Assembly: GCF_030272615.1 (NCBI RefSeq)
Contig: NC_081414.1
Coordinates: 913,951,648-914,015,647 of the forward strand
DNA length: 64,000 nucleotides
Source: Cryptomeria japonica
Taxonomy: Eukaryota; Streptophyta; Pinopsida; Cupressales; Cupressaceae
Direction: 5' to 3'
Under the pieces are notes generated by a model. It did no database searches. It was given only the letters and a program-made list of their open reading frames with translations, and was not told the DNA's origin. Every line of letters begins with the position of its first letter. The first letter of the stretch is position 1. A program made the translations under genes and the position numbers. Below are positions 33,981 through 44,839 of the stretch, in pieces.

Positions 33981-36060
33981 ATGCAAATGAATTTTCCAAG
34001 AAGGAATGCCAGATTTTTATGGCAAGTAGGATGGTACGATAAGCCACTAAAATTAATTGAGTTAATTTCTCAAGGAACTTATAGAGCTGCCACCTTTCGT
34101 GTGAGCTCCATTTTACATTCTAGGTGGCAAAAAAAGGAGTCAAAGACAAGAGTGGATTTCAAGCACTCTTTGCAAGACAATTCAGCTCAAGTAAGAGATT
34201 ATGTCTTCTCATTCCTTGTTTTTCTAGATAAAATAATTAGGTCTTAGGAAAGGTTTTCAAGGAAAAATCCTCTCAATAATGTATTTGAACTCTTTCCCTT
34301 GATGCACCCTACTTTTCCCGCCATTCGTTCTATTCCTTGTAATATTTTTAGAAACCTTAGTTTTCCTTCTAATACGTGCAATGAAGATTAGAGCATCCCC
34401 TTGTAAAGAAAGTGAATTAGAGAATGTGAGAGATACAAACATGGGAAAATCTAGCCTAAGTGAAGTTTTGAAAAGGTTGCAAAGATGATACACTTCCCTT
34501 GTTGCACAGAGGGTGGTTGATGGTGGATTATTAAGAGAAGGATGTTACCCACTTGTAATTACATGTCCAAAATTAGTCATGGAATGCGGTTGGAACTATC
34601 ATGACGACTCTCATGAAGTTAGAGGTACAAACGACATTGTAATAGCATAGATAGATTTTGAGATGATGGCTAATGTGTTACAAATCCCAGACATGGAATA
34701 ATATGTGGACCTAACAATGCAATATGGATGGGAGTATTTTTAGAATCATGCAGATTGGTGCCTCACCTAGCTACCCCAAATATGCTTGGAAGTTGTGAGA
34801 AAAGGCAAGTCAAAGCTCCCCCCATGAATTAAAAAACAAATATTTTCAAAAGTGATATTGCTTATGTGATTGTGTTATTGTACAGGGCAACTAGGAGACC
34901 TAGCACAAAATACTTTAAAGAATGGATGTGCAAGTTTTTATTAGCAATTTGTTCTGAAGATGAATTTGTAGATTGAGCATCACTGATGAGTAATATTTTG
35001 CATGAGGAATTGATTAGCTACCACAAAAGGTGGGAATTCCATTTATGGTATGTGTTGTTCTATATACTTGTTGGTAGCAAGATGACTTGGCTAGGGTTAG
35101 TTATCGATGGATCACTAGTAGAACGTAGACCTATTTATGAATGCTTTCACTAGTTACAGGAGGATATGGTCATGAAGGACTTTCCCCATGTTTACAATGC
35201 ATTCTTCATGATCCTAATGCGAAAAATCGAGGGGTCTCTTGAGAAAACAATATCTATGGAAGCTACTGCCCTGGTAATGCAATTTGGTAATTTTTACATA
35301 TATATGAAAGTGCTCCTTTGAAGCTACCCATGTATGCTTCGGATTATATCATCTTTCTAGAATTGTGTCACCAAAAGGCATTTGTAAATATCAAATATTC
35401 AAGCTTGAAGAAGAAAGGGTATTCTTTCCCTTTATCCTTGTCTTATTTCTCTTGCAAAAGTAATGAGGTTGCAAAGAGCACACACAAATTGTTGTTGGAG
35501 TTTGGTTTTTTCATTATTTGCCTTTGAGAAGTAATTTTGACACCAAGGGTTATGCTTGGGAAAATATTTATGGCTCAACTTCGTACCTCCATGTCCCTCA
35601 ATTGGAAGATTTATGGGAAGACTGTCAGGATGATAGAGAAGTCTAGAGGAGGGATTTCATGCGATTGATGTAGTGGAGAAAGTGATTGCTTTCAATGTTC
35701 CTCTCCCAATTTCAGATGATGAAACACATGATGGCTTAGACTTAATTGATGAGTCCTACTACAATGCAACCATGATGCCTTTACCTTTGATTCAATGGTC
35801 TCAAGAGGAAGCGACAAATATCAACATCCACACCTTCGATGTTTTTAAGAGAACCCGACAATGGTTAGAAAATAAGGTTCAAGTCTCATGTTGTCTTTCC
35901 TTTGCAAAAGGGAAATCCATCAGCATAAAAGAGCTCATCTCAAAGCTCTGAGGGTACCAAGACCACAACCGAAGCTAGAGCGACTTCACACAAGTCGAGC
36001 TCCCAATCTGGAGGAGATGAGGAACCCTCAGAGGACCAAGCTAAATTGAAGTGAATTTGT
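33981..36060 (+). pseudogene. Unknown retroelement-type accessory ORF, family B, part 1
   Basis: A plus-strand protein relic, open at 33981-34247 (MQMNFPRRNARFLWQ...), traceable with stops and shifts through 34480-35600, and open again at 35673-35951. A central motif, VIA-stop-IDFEMMANVLQI near 34640, resembles VSINRASFVEAFQI of the family A ORF, in a comparable position after a predicted globular start. The pattern recalls plant-transposon-type extra proteins in large LTR elements. I do not assign a function. The coding region fades near 36060 into a spacer with TTGGCGA words, where the 36577-43118 element was inserted. Its C-terminal part may be at 43560-44830. Confidence 0.45.
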
Positions 36061-36576
36061 GAAGAAAGCATCACCAGCAGTGATAAATTTGAGAAACTCC
36101 CCCCCCGCCCTCAAGAAAAGATATAAAATCTTGGCGATTTTTTTTATTTTTGATAAAAATAATAATTTTTATTGGCAAATCTTTTAATTTTAAAAAAAAA
36201 CTATTAATTTTATTGGAGATTTTTTTTACAACAAAATTTGTTGGTAGAAAATCTTGGTGAATCTTAGAAAATAATGAGTATGCATTAATTACTATTGCAA
36301 ATAATTTCATTTAAAAAAAAAATTCTTATAGAAAAGTAGAGTCCTATGGTGGAAATCATTAATGAGTTTAAAGGGTAGACACTACTTTAAGTTACTGCCA
36401 TTAATTTAAATTATTCTAATAGCCCTCTTTGTATTTTGTCAGATAAAATTTTCTTAAAATTTGTAATACTCATGGGGCCCAAAATTATTTTTATGCCATT
36501 GATTTCCATTGAGGTAAAAAATTGAAAAGCAACTCAACCCCAATGAGCATTACAACTTTTAGGTACAATTTACCTC

Positions 36577-37375
36577 TGTTAGGATTCCCACAGATACTGA
36601 GAGGGGGGGGTAAATCAGTATCTAACCAGTTAATAGATTTTCTCAACTTAAAACATGTAGAGCATATTAATACAGTGTACCGGTAAATAGAAAGTAATGC
36701 AATAAACAGAGATAAAAACAACCACATGAAAAACACACCATAACACAAGGATTTAACAAGGAAACCCAGTGTGGGAAAAACCTCGGTGGGATTTGTGACC
36801 CACAATATTCACTTACTGGCCAATAAGAGAATATTACTGCTACAAGAGGGGCCTGCACATGCAGGAAGGCCAATTGCCTAGAGCTCACTGCTCAAATACA
36901 AAATAGGAAGTCTCACTGACTTACACAATGGATTATATAAATCTAGTGTCTTGTACTACTTCAAAGTAGCATCTATAATGCCAGATCCAGTACTGGTTTC
37001 TGCTATGCTTCTTACATAAACCCTTAACCTATAATTTGCATAATAGGTCTGCCTTATTTCGCCTACTTACATTCTTCTTACACAAAATGTTCTACAATTA
37101 TCTCTCTTATATAAGAGTCATTTTACAACTTGCCAAGTCGGCTTACAATGATTTTACAAATAATAAACAAAATATATTACAACAAAAATCTTGTCGGCCT
37201 CTGTGTCGGTATGCTTCCTTTCACTGTCGGTACCGGTGATCTGAGTGCCGGTGTAGAGTCTGATCTTGCTAGTGCTGGTGGAATGCCTTGCTGGTGTCAT
37301 AGGATTGTAAGGTTGCCATCAATGACAAAACCTTCAATCACCTACAATGTCTCATTAGAGTGTGCATATGCCAAC
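36577..37375 (-). repeat. 3' LTR of the non-autonomous element (799 bp)
   Basis: The plus strand reads TGTTAGG...CCAACA. Compared with the other LTR it has an extra segment of about 27 bp near 37243, and lacks two small insertions. Confidence 0.94.
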
Positions 37376-37598
37376 AATCTCCCCCTTTGGCATTGATGGC
37401 AACACTCATGAGAAAATTTCAAAAGTGTATCCAAAACTTGTAATCCAAAAATTGTTTCCAAAAATGTGTACCAAAAATATATGAGCTCCCCCTGAGCAAA
37501 TAAGTCTTTTGTAGATTATTTTCTCATACTACTACTCCCCCTTTGGCATCAATGACAAAGGTTGTCAAGGTGTCAATAGAGTTTGTAGTTTTTCTGTC

Positions 37599-40500
37599 TC
37601 AGCCTTGTAACTGGGTGTTTACAATTTGAAAAAGATGCGCCAAAACTAGATTTATGCTTTCCATAAACTTCTTACTATCTTTTATTGTTGCCTCTGTTCT
37701 TTGAACTGTACCGGTGAGGTACTGCATATGCTCTACTGGTGTTTTCTTTCCTTGTACTAATGCCTCAGATATTTCCTTCCTCAAGAATGCTAGATAGTCC
37801 AATCTTGGACTTAGTCTTAGTCTCAGATTTTTAGCCTTGTTTATTATTCTCTCCTTTTCTTTCTCTAGCTTCAGTAACTCTTCCTCAAAACTTGTTATCT
37901 TTTGCTCAAAAACTGATAATTTATCAAGTGAATTAACAAAATTGTCAACAAGTTTATTTATTTCTTCTTGTACCTTGCTCATTTTCTTATCTATGTCAAC
38001 TGTTAAAAAGTTTGTCTTGAAAGTATCTTTGTATAGAGTTTTAAATTCCTTCAATGAGTTGCATAGTTCCAGTAGAAGTGTGTCAAATTCCCTAGTACAC
38101 TTCTTTATTTGATCATAATTTTTTTTTGTTTTTCAATTTCCAACCTATCTTTGAATGGTTGTTCCTTTATTTGTTCAACTGTCACTATGTTGTCAGTAAT
38201 ATACTTTGACAAAGTGTCAAGTTGACTCAAAGAATCCTTATTATCTATGTTGCATTTTGGAGCCATCATCTTCAAAATTGGGATTGTCTCATCTATAGCT
38301 TTATAAGCTTGTGAACTACAATCAGTTATTTTCTTCAAAGAATCTAAAAAAACTTCAGTTACATTGGTTGATTTTTAATCTGTTGAGGAGGAACCAACAT
38401 TCTGAATTTCGTCGGTGGAGGAAGTGACCATGCTTGTAGTGACCTCTGGTAGGTTAGTCTGTGTTTCCATTTCCTTAAGCAAGGGTTTTTGTTTCTCTCC
38501 TGTTGCCGGTGGCACTATTTCCACATGAACCTGTTCCTATTCCGGAGCCTGTTGCTTTGCTTGTCTCTCTGTCTGTTTCCCTGTGCTATTATCTTCAATT
38601 TTTCCTTCAGTGTTATCAATGTTGTCAGTTGCTGGTGGCTCACTAGCCATGTCAGTCTTACCAGTTGTGTCTTTATCTACCACAATGTTGATCTTTTGAG
38701 TATCAACATCAACTGTGTATAGTATCTCTGAATTAGGATTAGTATCCTCTTGTGATAAATCCATACTGTCATCTGCCGGTTGGTCCTGTTGTTGTTACCG
38801 GTGGAGTAATCAGAGGCGGTGGGAATAAGTTATCTTTTATTTTGATACTAGGAGGTCCACCAACCTTTCCTTTACCCTTATCTTTGTCCTTTTGATAGAC
38901 TTTGATAGGCTTTGGGTTCCTATATTCTTCCTACTTTTCCTTCTCCACAAGGAATATATCCCATCCATTTTCTGTTTCTTTTGTTACCTCATTTACTCTT
39001 CCTGCCATTAGTGCAATATGCCAGTGTGCAGTAGAGAATACTGACCGGTTGACCTTTGCAATTAGATCATCTATTTCTTTTGGAGAGTTGACTGGGTAGA
39101 CAACAAGTAATTTTTCAATTTTGATTTTCTTGTCAGGTTCTACAATAGATTGTCTTCTTGCTTCCAGTCTCTTGAATAATTCATCTGGTAGTTCATCTAC
39201 AACTTGCATCAAAAAATTCTTATAGATATCTAGGTGTAAAATGACACTATTTTCAACTTGCTCTTTCTCATCTGCTGATAGTGTATTATATAAATTTTCT
39301 ATGTTCTTGAGTTTTCCTTCTTCTTTGATTTCATCCTACAGTTTGTCAATCGGAGAAATATTCTGTTGAGTCTTTTTCTTCTTAGGTGTTAGCTTTTTCT
39401 TTGGGGTTGTCTTCTTTACCGGAGACCTCACTACTTGTTGTTTTTGTCTAGTTCTTCTAGGCGAGGGTGTGGATACCGGTGAAGGTTGTCTTTTCCTTCC
39501 AACTCTTTTAAATTCAGCTGGCTTGTCACTCTCTGAAGAAGTTGCTACCGGTGACAGGTGAGTTTCTGGTTGCTGTGCCTGTAACTCATCTTCAGTGATA
39601 CCAGTTTGTTTCAGTACATCTTCTTTTATAGCCTTAGCCTGGCTTGAACCTCTCCTTACTGTTGCTTCTACTTTCTTTACTCTCTTCTTAGATTGAATTT
39701 GTCTTTCAATGGTCTCAACACTACCAAGTACGTCTTCCTTAGGTTCATTTGGTGCTTCCAGAAGGGCTTTAGCATATGTTTCAATGATGTGGTCATCAGT
39801 CTCATATCCCATTTCAGTAACCCAAATTGTTCTTGGGATAACTGCTTCCATCCAGATCTCATCCTTTTTAATCACAAAACATCTATCATCTTTGTATTTG
39901 TTTACAATTTCCTGTGGCAATCTGACTCTTTTGTTTATTCTGGCCTTCAGTGCTTGAAAATACTCATCAATATTCTTCTGTTTGCTTTCACCCATGTTGT
40001 TGAACAAGTTTGATAACTGTTTCCCTACCGGTATGTCAAGTCCAAGGTTCTTGATACCTATACCAGGCACTTGTTTGGTTATGTGTAGCATTAAGCATAC
40101 AAGTAAGTTGCCAAATCTGAATGTTCCTTTTTTATCCTTCTTGATCTTCCCTAAATTGTCAATCAATTCATCCTTTAACCATTCACATACATCAATTTTT
40201 ACATTATCCTTAACCATATCATGTGCACTTTTTATGCATAAACTGGAAACTGAGTTAAGTCGGTTTGCATGTGTTGCTTTGTAACCTAAAATCATGCTAA
40301 CAAATCTCACATTTATGTTGGTCACATCATTAACTCTTAGAGACCTTATGTCAGATGTTGCACCAGCTAGGTTCATTACCAGGTCATTTGAGACCTTCTT
40401 TGTCTTGTCTGGTCTGTTATCGATGGAAGGTAAACCTGTTACAGCTTTCACAACTTCCTTGGTAATTTTATGAATTGAATCTAGCCAAAAGAATTCTCCA

Positions 40501-40822
40501 TGTACCCTGCTCAATACTATCCTTATCACTTCCTTGGGGAATTCCGGAATGCAAAGGATCTCTGTACATTTCCAGAGTCATCACATATGACAGTTTTGTA
40601 CATGTTTTTGACTTCTTCATCTCCTAATTCTTCTATATGGCAATGGATATAAATTCTAGGGTCTTCTGCAAAAACAACTCCTTTGGGAATTTGGGAAAAA
40701 GCACCTACATTGTCATCCTTTTTAGCTATCACAGGAACTAACTGAAATACGGGCCTAGGGTGTTTGATTACCTCTACCATAGTAGGGTTTTCTATGAATT
40801 CAGGTATAGAAGAGGATGCCAT
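37599..40822 (-). pseudogene. Long accessory ORF of the non-autonomous element, family C
   Basis: Minus-strand pieces from 40822 (MASSSIPEF) to 37599 chain into one protein of about 1,000-1,070 residues. There is a one-base shift near 40540, TAG stops at 39336 and 38931 with the frame continuing, a shift near 38780, stops near 38537 and 38375, and a last shift near 38105. Parts: an N-terminal globular domain with FFWLDSIHKITKEVVKAVTG; a strongly basic Lys/Arg/Pro linker with SP repeats (39336-39560), likely nuclear-localising; a middle domain with VNRSVFSTAHWHIAL; an acidic Thr-rich linker; and a C-terminal coiled coil. No enzyme motif is seen. It occupies the place of pol. The family is unrecognised, though the layout resembles family A at 19094-21792. 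Confidence 0.65.
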
Positions 40823-41125
40823 GATTATAAATACCTTTTTCTACCTTTGGAAGGATTGATTGCTGAAATGCTTTGCCTCTTTGCTTGAAATGCCTTAGAT
40901 CTGGAAATTTCGAGCTCTTTGAATGTTTGAATGCTTGGTGAAGTGAAATGGAGCCAAAAAACATTAATTTATAATGTCAATCTTCCAACTACCATATTTA
41001 ATGCATGTCGGTTAAGTAATCACTTAACATAACTGCCGGTATAGAAGTAATTTCAACTTCTTACCATCAGCCGAGGGAATAATAGCATATGTCTCATTGA
41101 TTGCCAAACCCTCAAAGAAATTTCT

Positions 41126-42265
41126 TCAATTTGATGAAGAGACTCCTACCAGTGGTGTGCTGCTCTGTTCTCCTGGTGGAGTGTTGCTTGGTTCTACCGG
41201 TGGAGGAGTATTCCCAACACCATTTAGTTCTGATTTCCTGATCCATTGTTGCGAGAATTCCTGCTTAACTTCTTCAACTTTTTCTTTTCCTTTCAAACTA
41301 GAACCTTTGTTGTCTACCGGTGAGGACTTGCTTCTACAAAATTTAGCAATATGCCCAATTTTGTTACATGCATAACAAGTCACATTATTTCTCTGAATAG
41401 CCTTTTGATAACCTATGCCGGTTTGTATTCTGCATTGATTAGATAAGTGTCCAAATCTTCCACAAACATAACATCTCACATTGATTCTGCAATTCTCAGA
41501 GTTATGAACAACTTTGTTGCATTGTGAACATTGACCGGTGGGTGCATTGGTATTCTGATAGTTTCTAGATCTACATTCATTTTCTCTATGACCATACTTG
41601 TTACAGTTAAAGCATTTGCCATTGAATTTATAAGCAGTAGGTTGTCTTACCAGTTTGCTATGATCCTGTGTGTTTGCAGTACCGGAGCTTTCACCAACTT
41701 CAAAGCCAATTACACAAGTGTCACCTTTAGGTTTTTGATTCTTCAACAAGTTACCAAGTTCTTCTGAGCTTTTCTTGAATTTATCTTTATGTTGATTTGC
41801 AGTATCTAGTTCTCTTTCTAAGACTTCTTTCTGCCTCATCAGTTCATTTGAGTCATTCTGAGTGTGCATCAGATCTGTCTTCAACAAATAATTTTCATAG
41901 CTAAGTCTTGTGTTCTCATTTGCAACATCACTTAGTCTTCTAGTCAAATCTTCTTCAATCTTCTTTCTATCTTCAATTTCTTTACAAAATCTCATAGTCA
42001 TATCCTGCATCTCATTCTTTGTTGTCATGTTCTCTTGTTTCAGCTTGTTTATCATATCATTAAGTGTTTCTTTTTCATTAATGTTCTCATTTTGCATCTT
42101 TTCACAAAGTTCTCTTCTCTTGTTTCTTGAAATAGTAAGATTTTCTTGAAGTGCTTGAATAATATCCTGAGCAGCCTTTAGATCATCTTCAAGTTTGATA
42201 TTTTTCAAATTTTCTGCATCATAGTCTGAGAGAGCTCCTTCAAGTTGCTTCATCAAGTTTTCCAT
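41126..42265 (-). CDS. Gag-like protein with coiled coil and four CCHC zinc knuckles
   Basis: The frame is open without a stop over 388 codons (42292-41126), and the first ATG is at 42265, giving 379 residues. The N-terminal half is a long predicted coiled coil (Leu/Glu/Lys heptads). Four CX2CX4HX4C knuckles follow in the second half: CFNCNKYGHRENEC, CSQCNKVVHNSENC, CYVCGRFGHLSNQC and CYACNKIGHIAKFC. The tail is Pro/Ser/Thr-rich. Copia Gag proteins usually carry one knuckle, and the UBN2 capsid-type domain seen in the neighbouring element is absent. The likely role is RNA binding or packaging (inference). It is the only long intact TE frame in the window besides parts of pol at 49527-51119. 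Confidence 0.8.
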   Translation of the reverse strand: MENLMKQLEGALSDYDAENLKNIKLEDDLKAAQDIIQALQENLTISRNKRRELCEKMQNENINEKETLNDMINKLKQENMTTKNEMQDMTMRFCKEIEDRKKIEEDLTRRLSDVANENTRLSYENYLLKTDLMHTQNDSNELMRQKEVLERELDTANQHKDKFKKSSEELGNLLKNQKPKGDTCVIGFEVGESSGTANTQDHSKLVRQPTAYKFNGKCFNCNKYGHRENECRSRNYQNTNAPTGQCSQCNKVVHNSENCRINVRCYVCGRFGHLSNQCRIQTGIGYQKAIQRNNVTCYACNKIGHIAKFCRSKSSPVDNKGSSLKGKEKVEEVKQEFSQQWIRKSELNGVGNTPPPVEPSNTPPGEQSSTPLVGVSSSN

Positions 42266-42322
42266 CTCTACTGGTGTCAAGATCTTCCTCAAGCTGTTAG
42301 GCTTCTAAAAATAGAAGACCAG

Positions 42323-42334
42323 GCTCTGATACCA
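42323..42334 (-). promoter_or_regulatory. PBS of the non-autonomous element
   Basis: The minus strand reads TGGTATCAGAGC, two bases (AT) from the 5' LTR. The matching purine tract lies at 37376-37388, next to the 3' LTR. Confidence 0.93.
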
Positions 42335-42336
42335 AT

Positions 42337-43118
42337 TGTTAGGATTCCTGCAGATACTGAGAGGGGGGGGGGGGTGAATCAGTATCTAACCGGTTAATAG
42401 ATTTTCTCAACTTAAAACATGTAGAGCATATTAATACAGTGTACTGGTAAAGAAAAAGTAATGCAATAAACAGAGATAAAAACAACCACATGAAAAACAC
42501 ACCATAACACAAGGATTTAACGAGGAAACCCGGTGCGGGAAAAACCTCAGTGGGATTTATGACCCACAATATTCACTTACTGGCCAATAAGAGAATATTA
42601 CTGCTACAAGAGGGGCCTGCACATGTAGGAAGGCCAATTGCCTAGAGCTCACTGCTCAAATACAAAATAGGAAGTCTCACTGACTTACAAAATGGATTAT
42701 ATAAATCCAGTGTCTTGTACTCCTTCAAAGTAGCATCTATAATGCCAGATCCAGTACCAGTTTCTCCTCTGCTTCTTACATAAACCCTTAACCTATAATT
42801 TGCATAATAGGTCTTCCTTATTTTGCCTAATTACATTCTTCTTACTTACACAAAATGTTCTACAATGATCTCTCTTATATAAGAGTCATTTTACAACTTG
42901 CCAAGTTGGCTTACAAAGATTTTACAAATAATAAACAAAATATATTACAACAAAAATCCTGTCGGCCTCTGTGCTGTTTATGCTTCCTTTCACTGCCGGT
43001 GCCAGTGATCTGAGTGTCGATGGAATTCCTTGCCGGTGTCATAAGATTGTAAGGTTGCAATCAATGAAAAAACCTTCAATCACCTACAATGTCTCATTGG
43101 AGTGTGCATATGCCAACA
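42337..43118 (-). repeat. 5' LTR of the non-autonomous element (782 bp)
   Basis: Same termini as the other copy, next to the primer-binding site at 42323-42334. A G run near 42362 is longer here. Confidence 0.94.
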
Positions 43119-43559
43119 ACCTCATGGAATACAATGATGGTCATTAGATTGTATTTTGAATCAATGGTGGCAACTAAAGATTTCTCATAAAACCCTAAAG
43201 TAACTAATAATTATGATGTATTATTGGGAAATTAACTTAATTTTTTACAATAAATTATAAAACATTGGCGAATTTGATCAAATTATGTATCAAATATTTT
43301 GGCGAATCTTTGGGTTCAAAATTTTAATAAAATAAACTCTCTGGCGATTTAAATAAGACTAAAATAAAAATTTCTAAAAGTGTGGTGATTTAGGTCACCT
43401 AAAAACTTGAACTATTAGTCAAATTTTGATTTTTAAATTTTAAAAAATAGCCAAATGGCAAATATTAGCCACTAAAAAATTCATTAATCACCAGCCCACC
43501 GAAAAGGAAGAGAGATTGGAGGTCAGCCACACCAGCACCATTGTTGGTACAATAGGTAA

Positions 43560-44830
43560 ATCCTCCCATTGTCACTACTATTGATAATGATGCACATATT
43601 TTTTATCTTATAGATGAATACTTTTCTTTAGGCCTATCTTTGGGTGAACTCAATCCTTTGACTCCAACACATCTCATATCTTCAGATCCCCTTGCTATTT
43701 CTGAGCAAGTCTCTCTTGCTATAGTTAGTACCTCTACCATTGTCACCTCCTCCCCTTGGCTAAAGAAAACTATTGGGAAGAAGAATAAATATATCCCGAC
43801 CGCAGAACTTCATGTAGACACCATCACCCAAGTATTAGGAGGTACACCTAAACCCAAGAGAGCTAGGAGGATGTCTCATATGATTATTGATTCTAACACA
43901 GTGCACCAAGTTATGGAAATTGTCGACCCCATGGTAGACAAAGAGGAACTTGAACTCACAGAAGTTGATTATTGGCTAACATAATTGACATCTATCCCTC
44001 TAACACAAAAGATGATATTTATCATGCTAAGTCTTTTATGGGTAACCTTTCACGAAGGGTAAAGAAGGAAGAACAAAATAATCATGAGCTCACTCATTAG
44101 TTAAATGCCCTCGTTGCTTTTATTTGATCTCTTCTATTGAGTGTCAAACAACGTGACAAAGGAACATAAATTGCACCTATGTTAGGAGATATCAATGTTG
44201 ATCAAAAGAAACAGGTCAAGAGATGTTGGGCAATAACAATTTGGTTGTGGAAGAGTGGGTAAACAAAGGTAAAACCCAATGTTTCATATTTATTGATGAA
44301 GGTCTAAAATCTTATGCCAACCTTGTAGATAAAACAAGCACTCTCCTTGCTAATCTAGAGGAACTCAAGAAAGAAATGGGAGGACTAGAAATCATCTCCC
44401 ACCAATTAGGGCAAATCTCCCAAATGCATCTAGCTTTACTAGTAAAGGAGGGAATTATTAAGGATCACAAAAAATAAAGCAGCTAATTGGAGAGAGATGT
44501 TCAAATGGAGATTGTTTGTACTGAAAGAGATCCATACAAAGATAGTAGCAACCATTACCCGATATTTATCTAACATTGGGACCCTACACACATGCTTCAA
44601 CACTTTGTGCCTAAATATTTTTAAATAAGGTGGGTAGGAGTTGCTAACAACAGTTTTAGTTCGTGAAGACCTAAGGAAGAAGATAGAAGATGATTTTTCA
44701 CTAGAAAAGATAGGGATGCAATCTCTGGAAAGGATAAAGGACACCTTGACCCTCATTCCTAGCATGAGAGAAAAAATAAGTGAATGACTATGACAAATAA
44801 TTGAGGCCGACCCAGAGATTCATAAGCAAA
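43560..44830 (+). pseudogene. Family B accessory ORF, part 2 (candidate C-terminus)
   Basis: Plus-strand coding-like sequence resumes beyond the inserted element. 43580-43983 is open (containing SLGELNPLTPTHLISS, then a basic KPKRARR stretch), and 44223-44477 is open with a coiled-coil-like region (LLANLEELKKEMGGL). Further pieces in shifted frames run to about 44830 and perhaps 45030. Strand, spacing and composition suggest it is the end of the ORF that starts at 33981. The TTGGCGA-rich spacer between them could be an intron or decayed sequence. No function is assigned. Confidence 0.4.
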
Positions 44831-44839
44831 AGCTTTGAG

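Larger units (their letters stand above)
36572..43123 (-). mobile_element. Complete non-autonomous LTR retrotransposon (SIRE-like ends)
   Basis: The element is 36577-43118 (6,542 bp), flanked by a perfect ACCTC duplication at 36572-36576 and 43119-43123. It runs on the minus strand: 5' LTR 43118-42337, AT spacer, PBS TGGTATCAGAGC at 42334-42323, a zinc-knuckle ORF, a long second ORF, purine tract AAAGGGGGGAGAT, and 3' LTR 37375-36577. The internal 4.96 kb has no protease, integrase, reverse transcriptase or RNase H motif in any frame I can read. It must therefore have moved using enzymes supplied by another element. The SIRE-like element at 46464-53893 has the same LTR tip (TGTTGGCAT), PBS spacing and purine tract. 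It is inserted in the family B ORF region. Confidence 0.93.
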
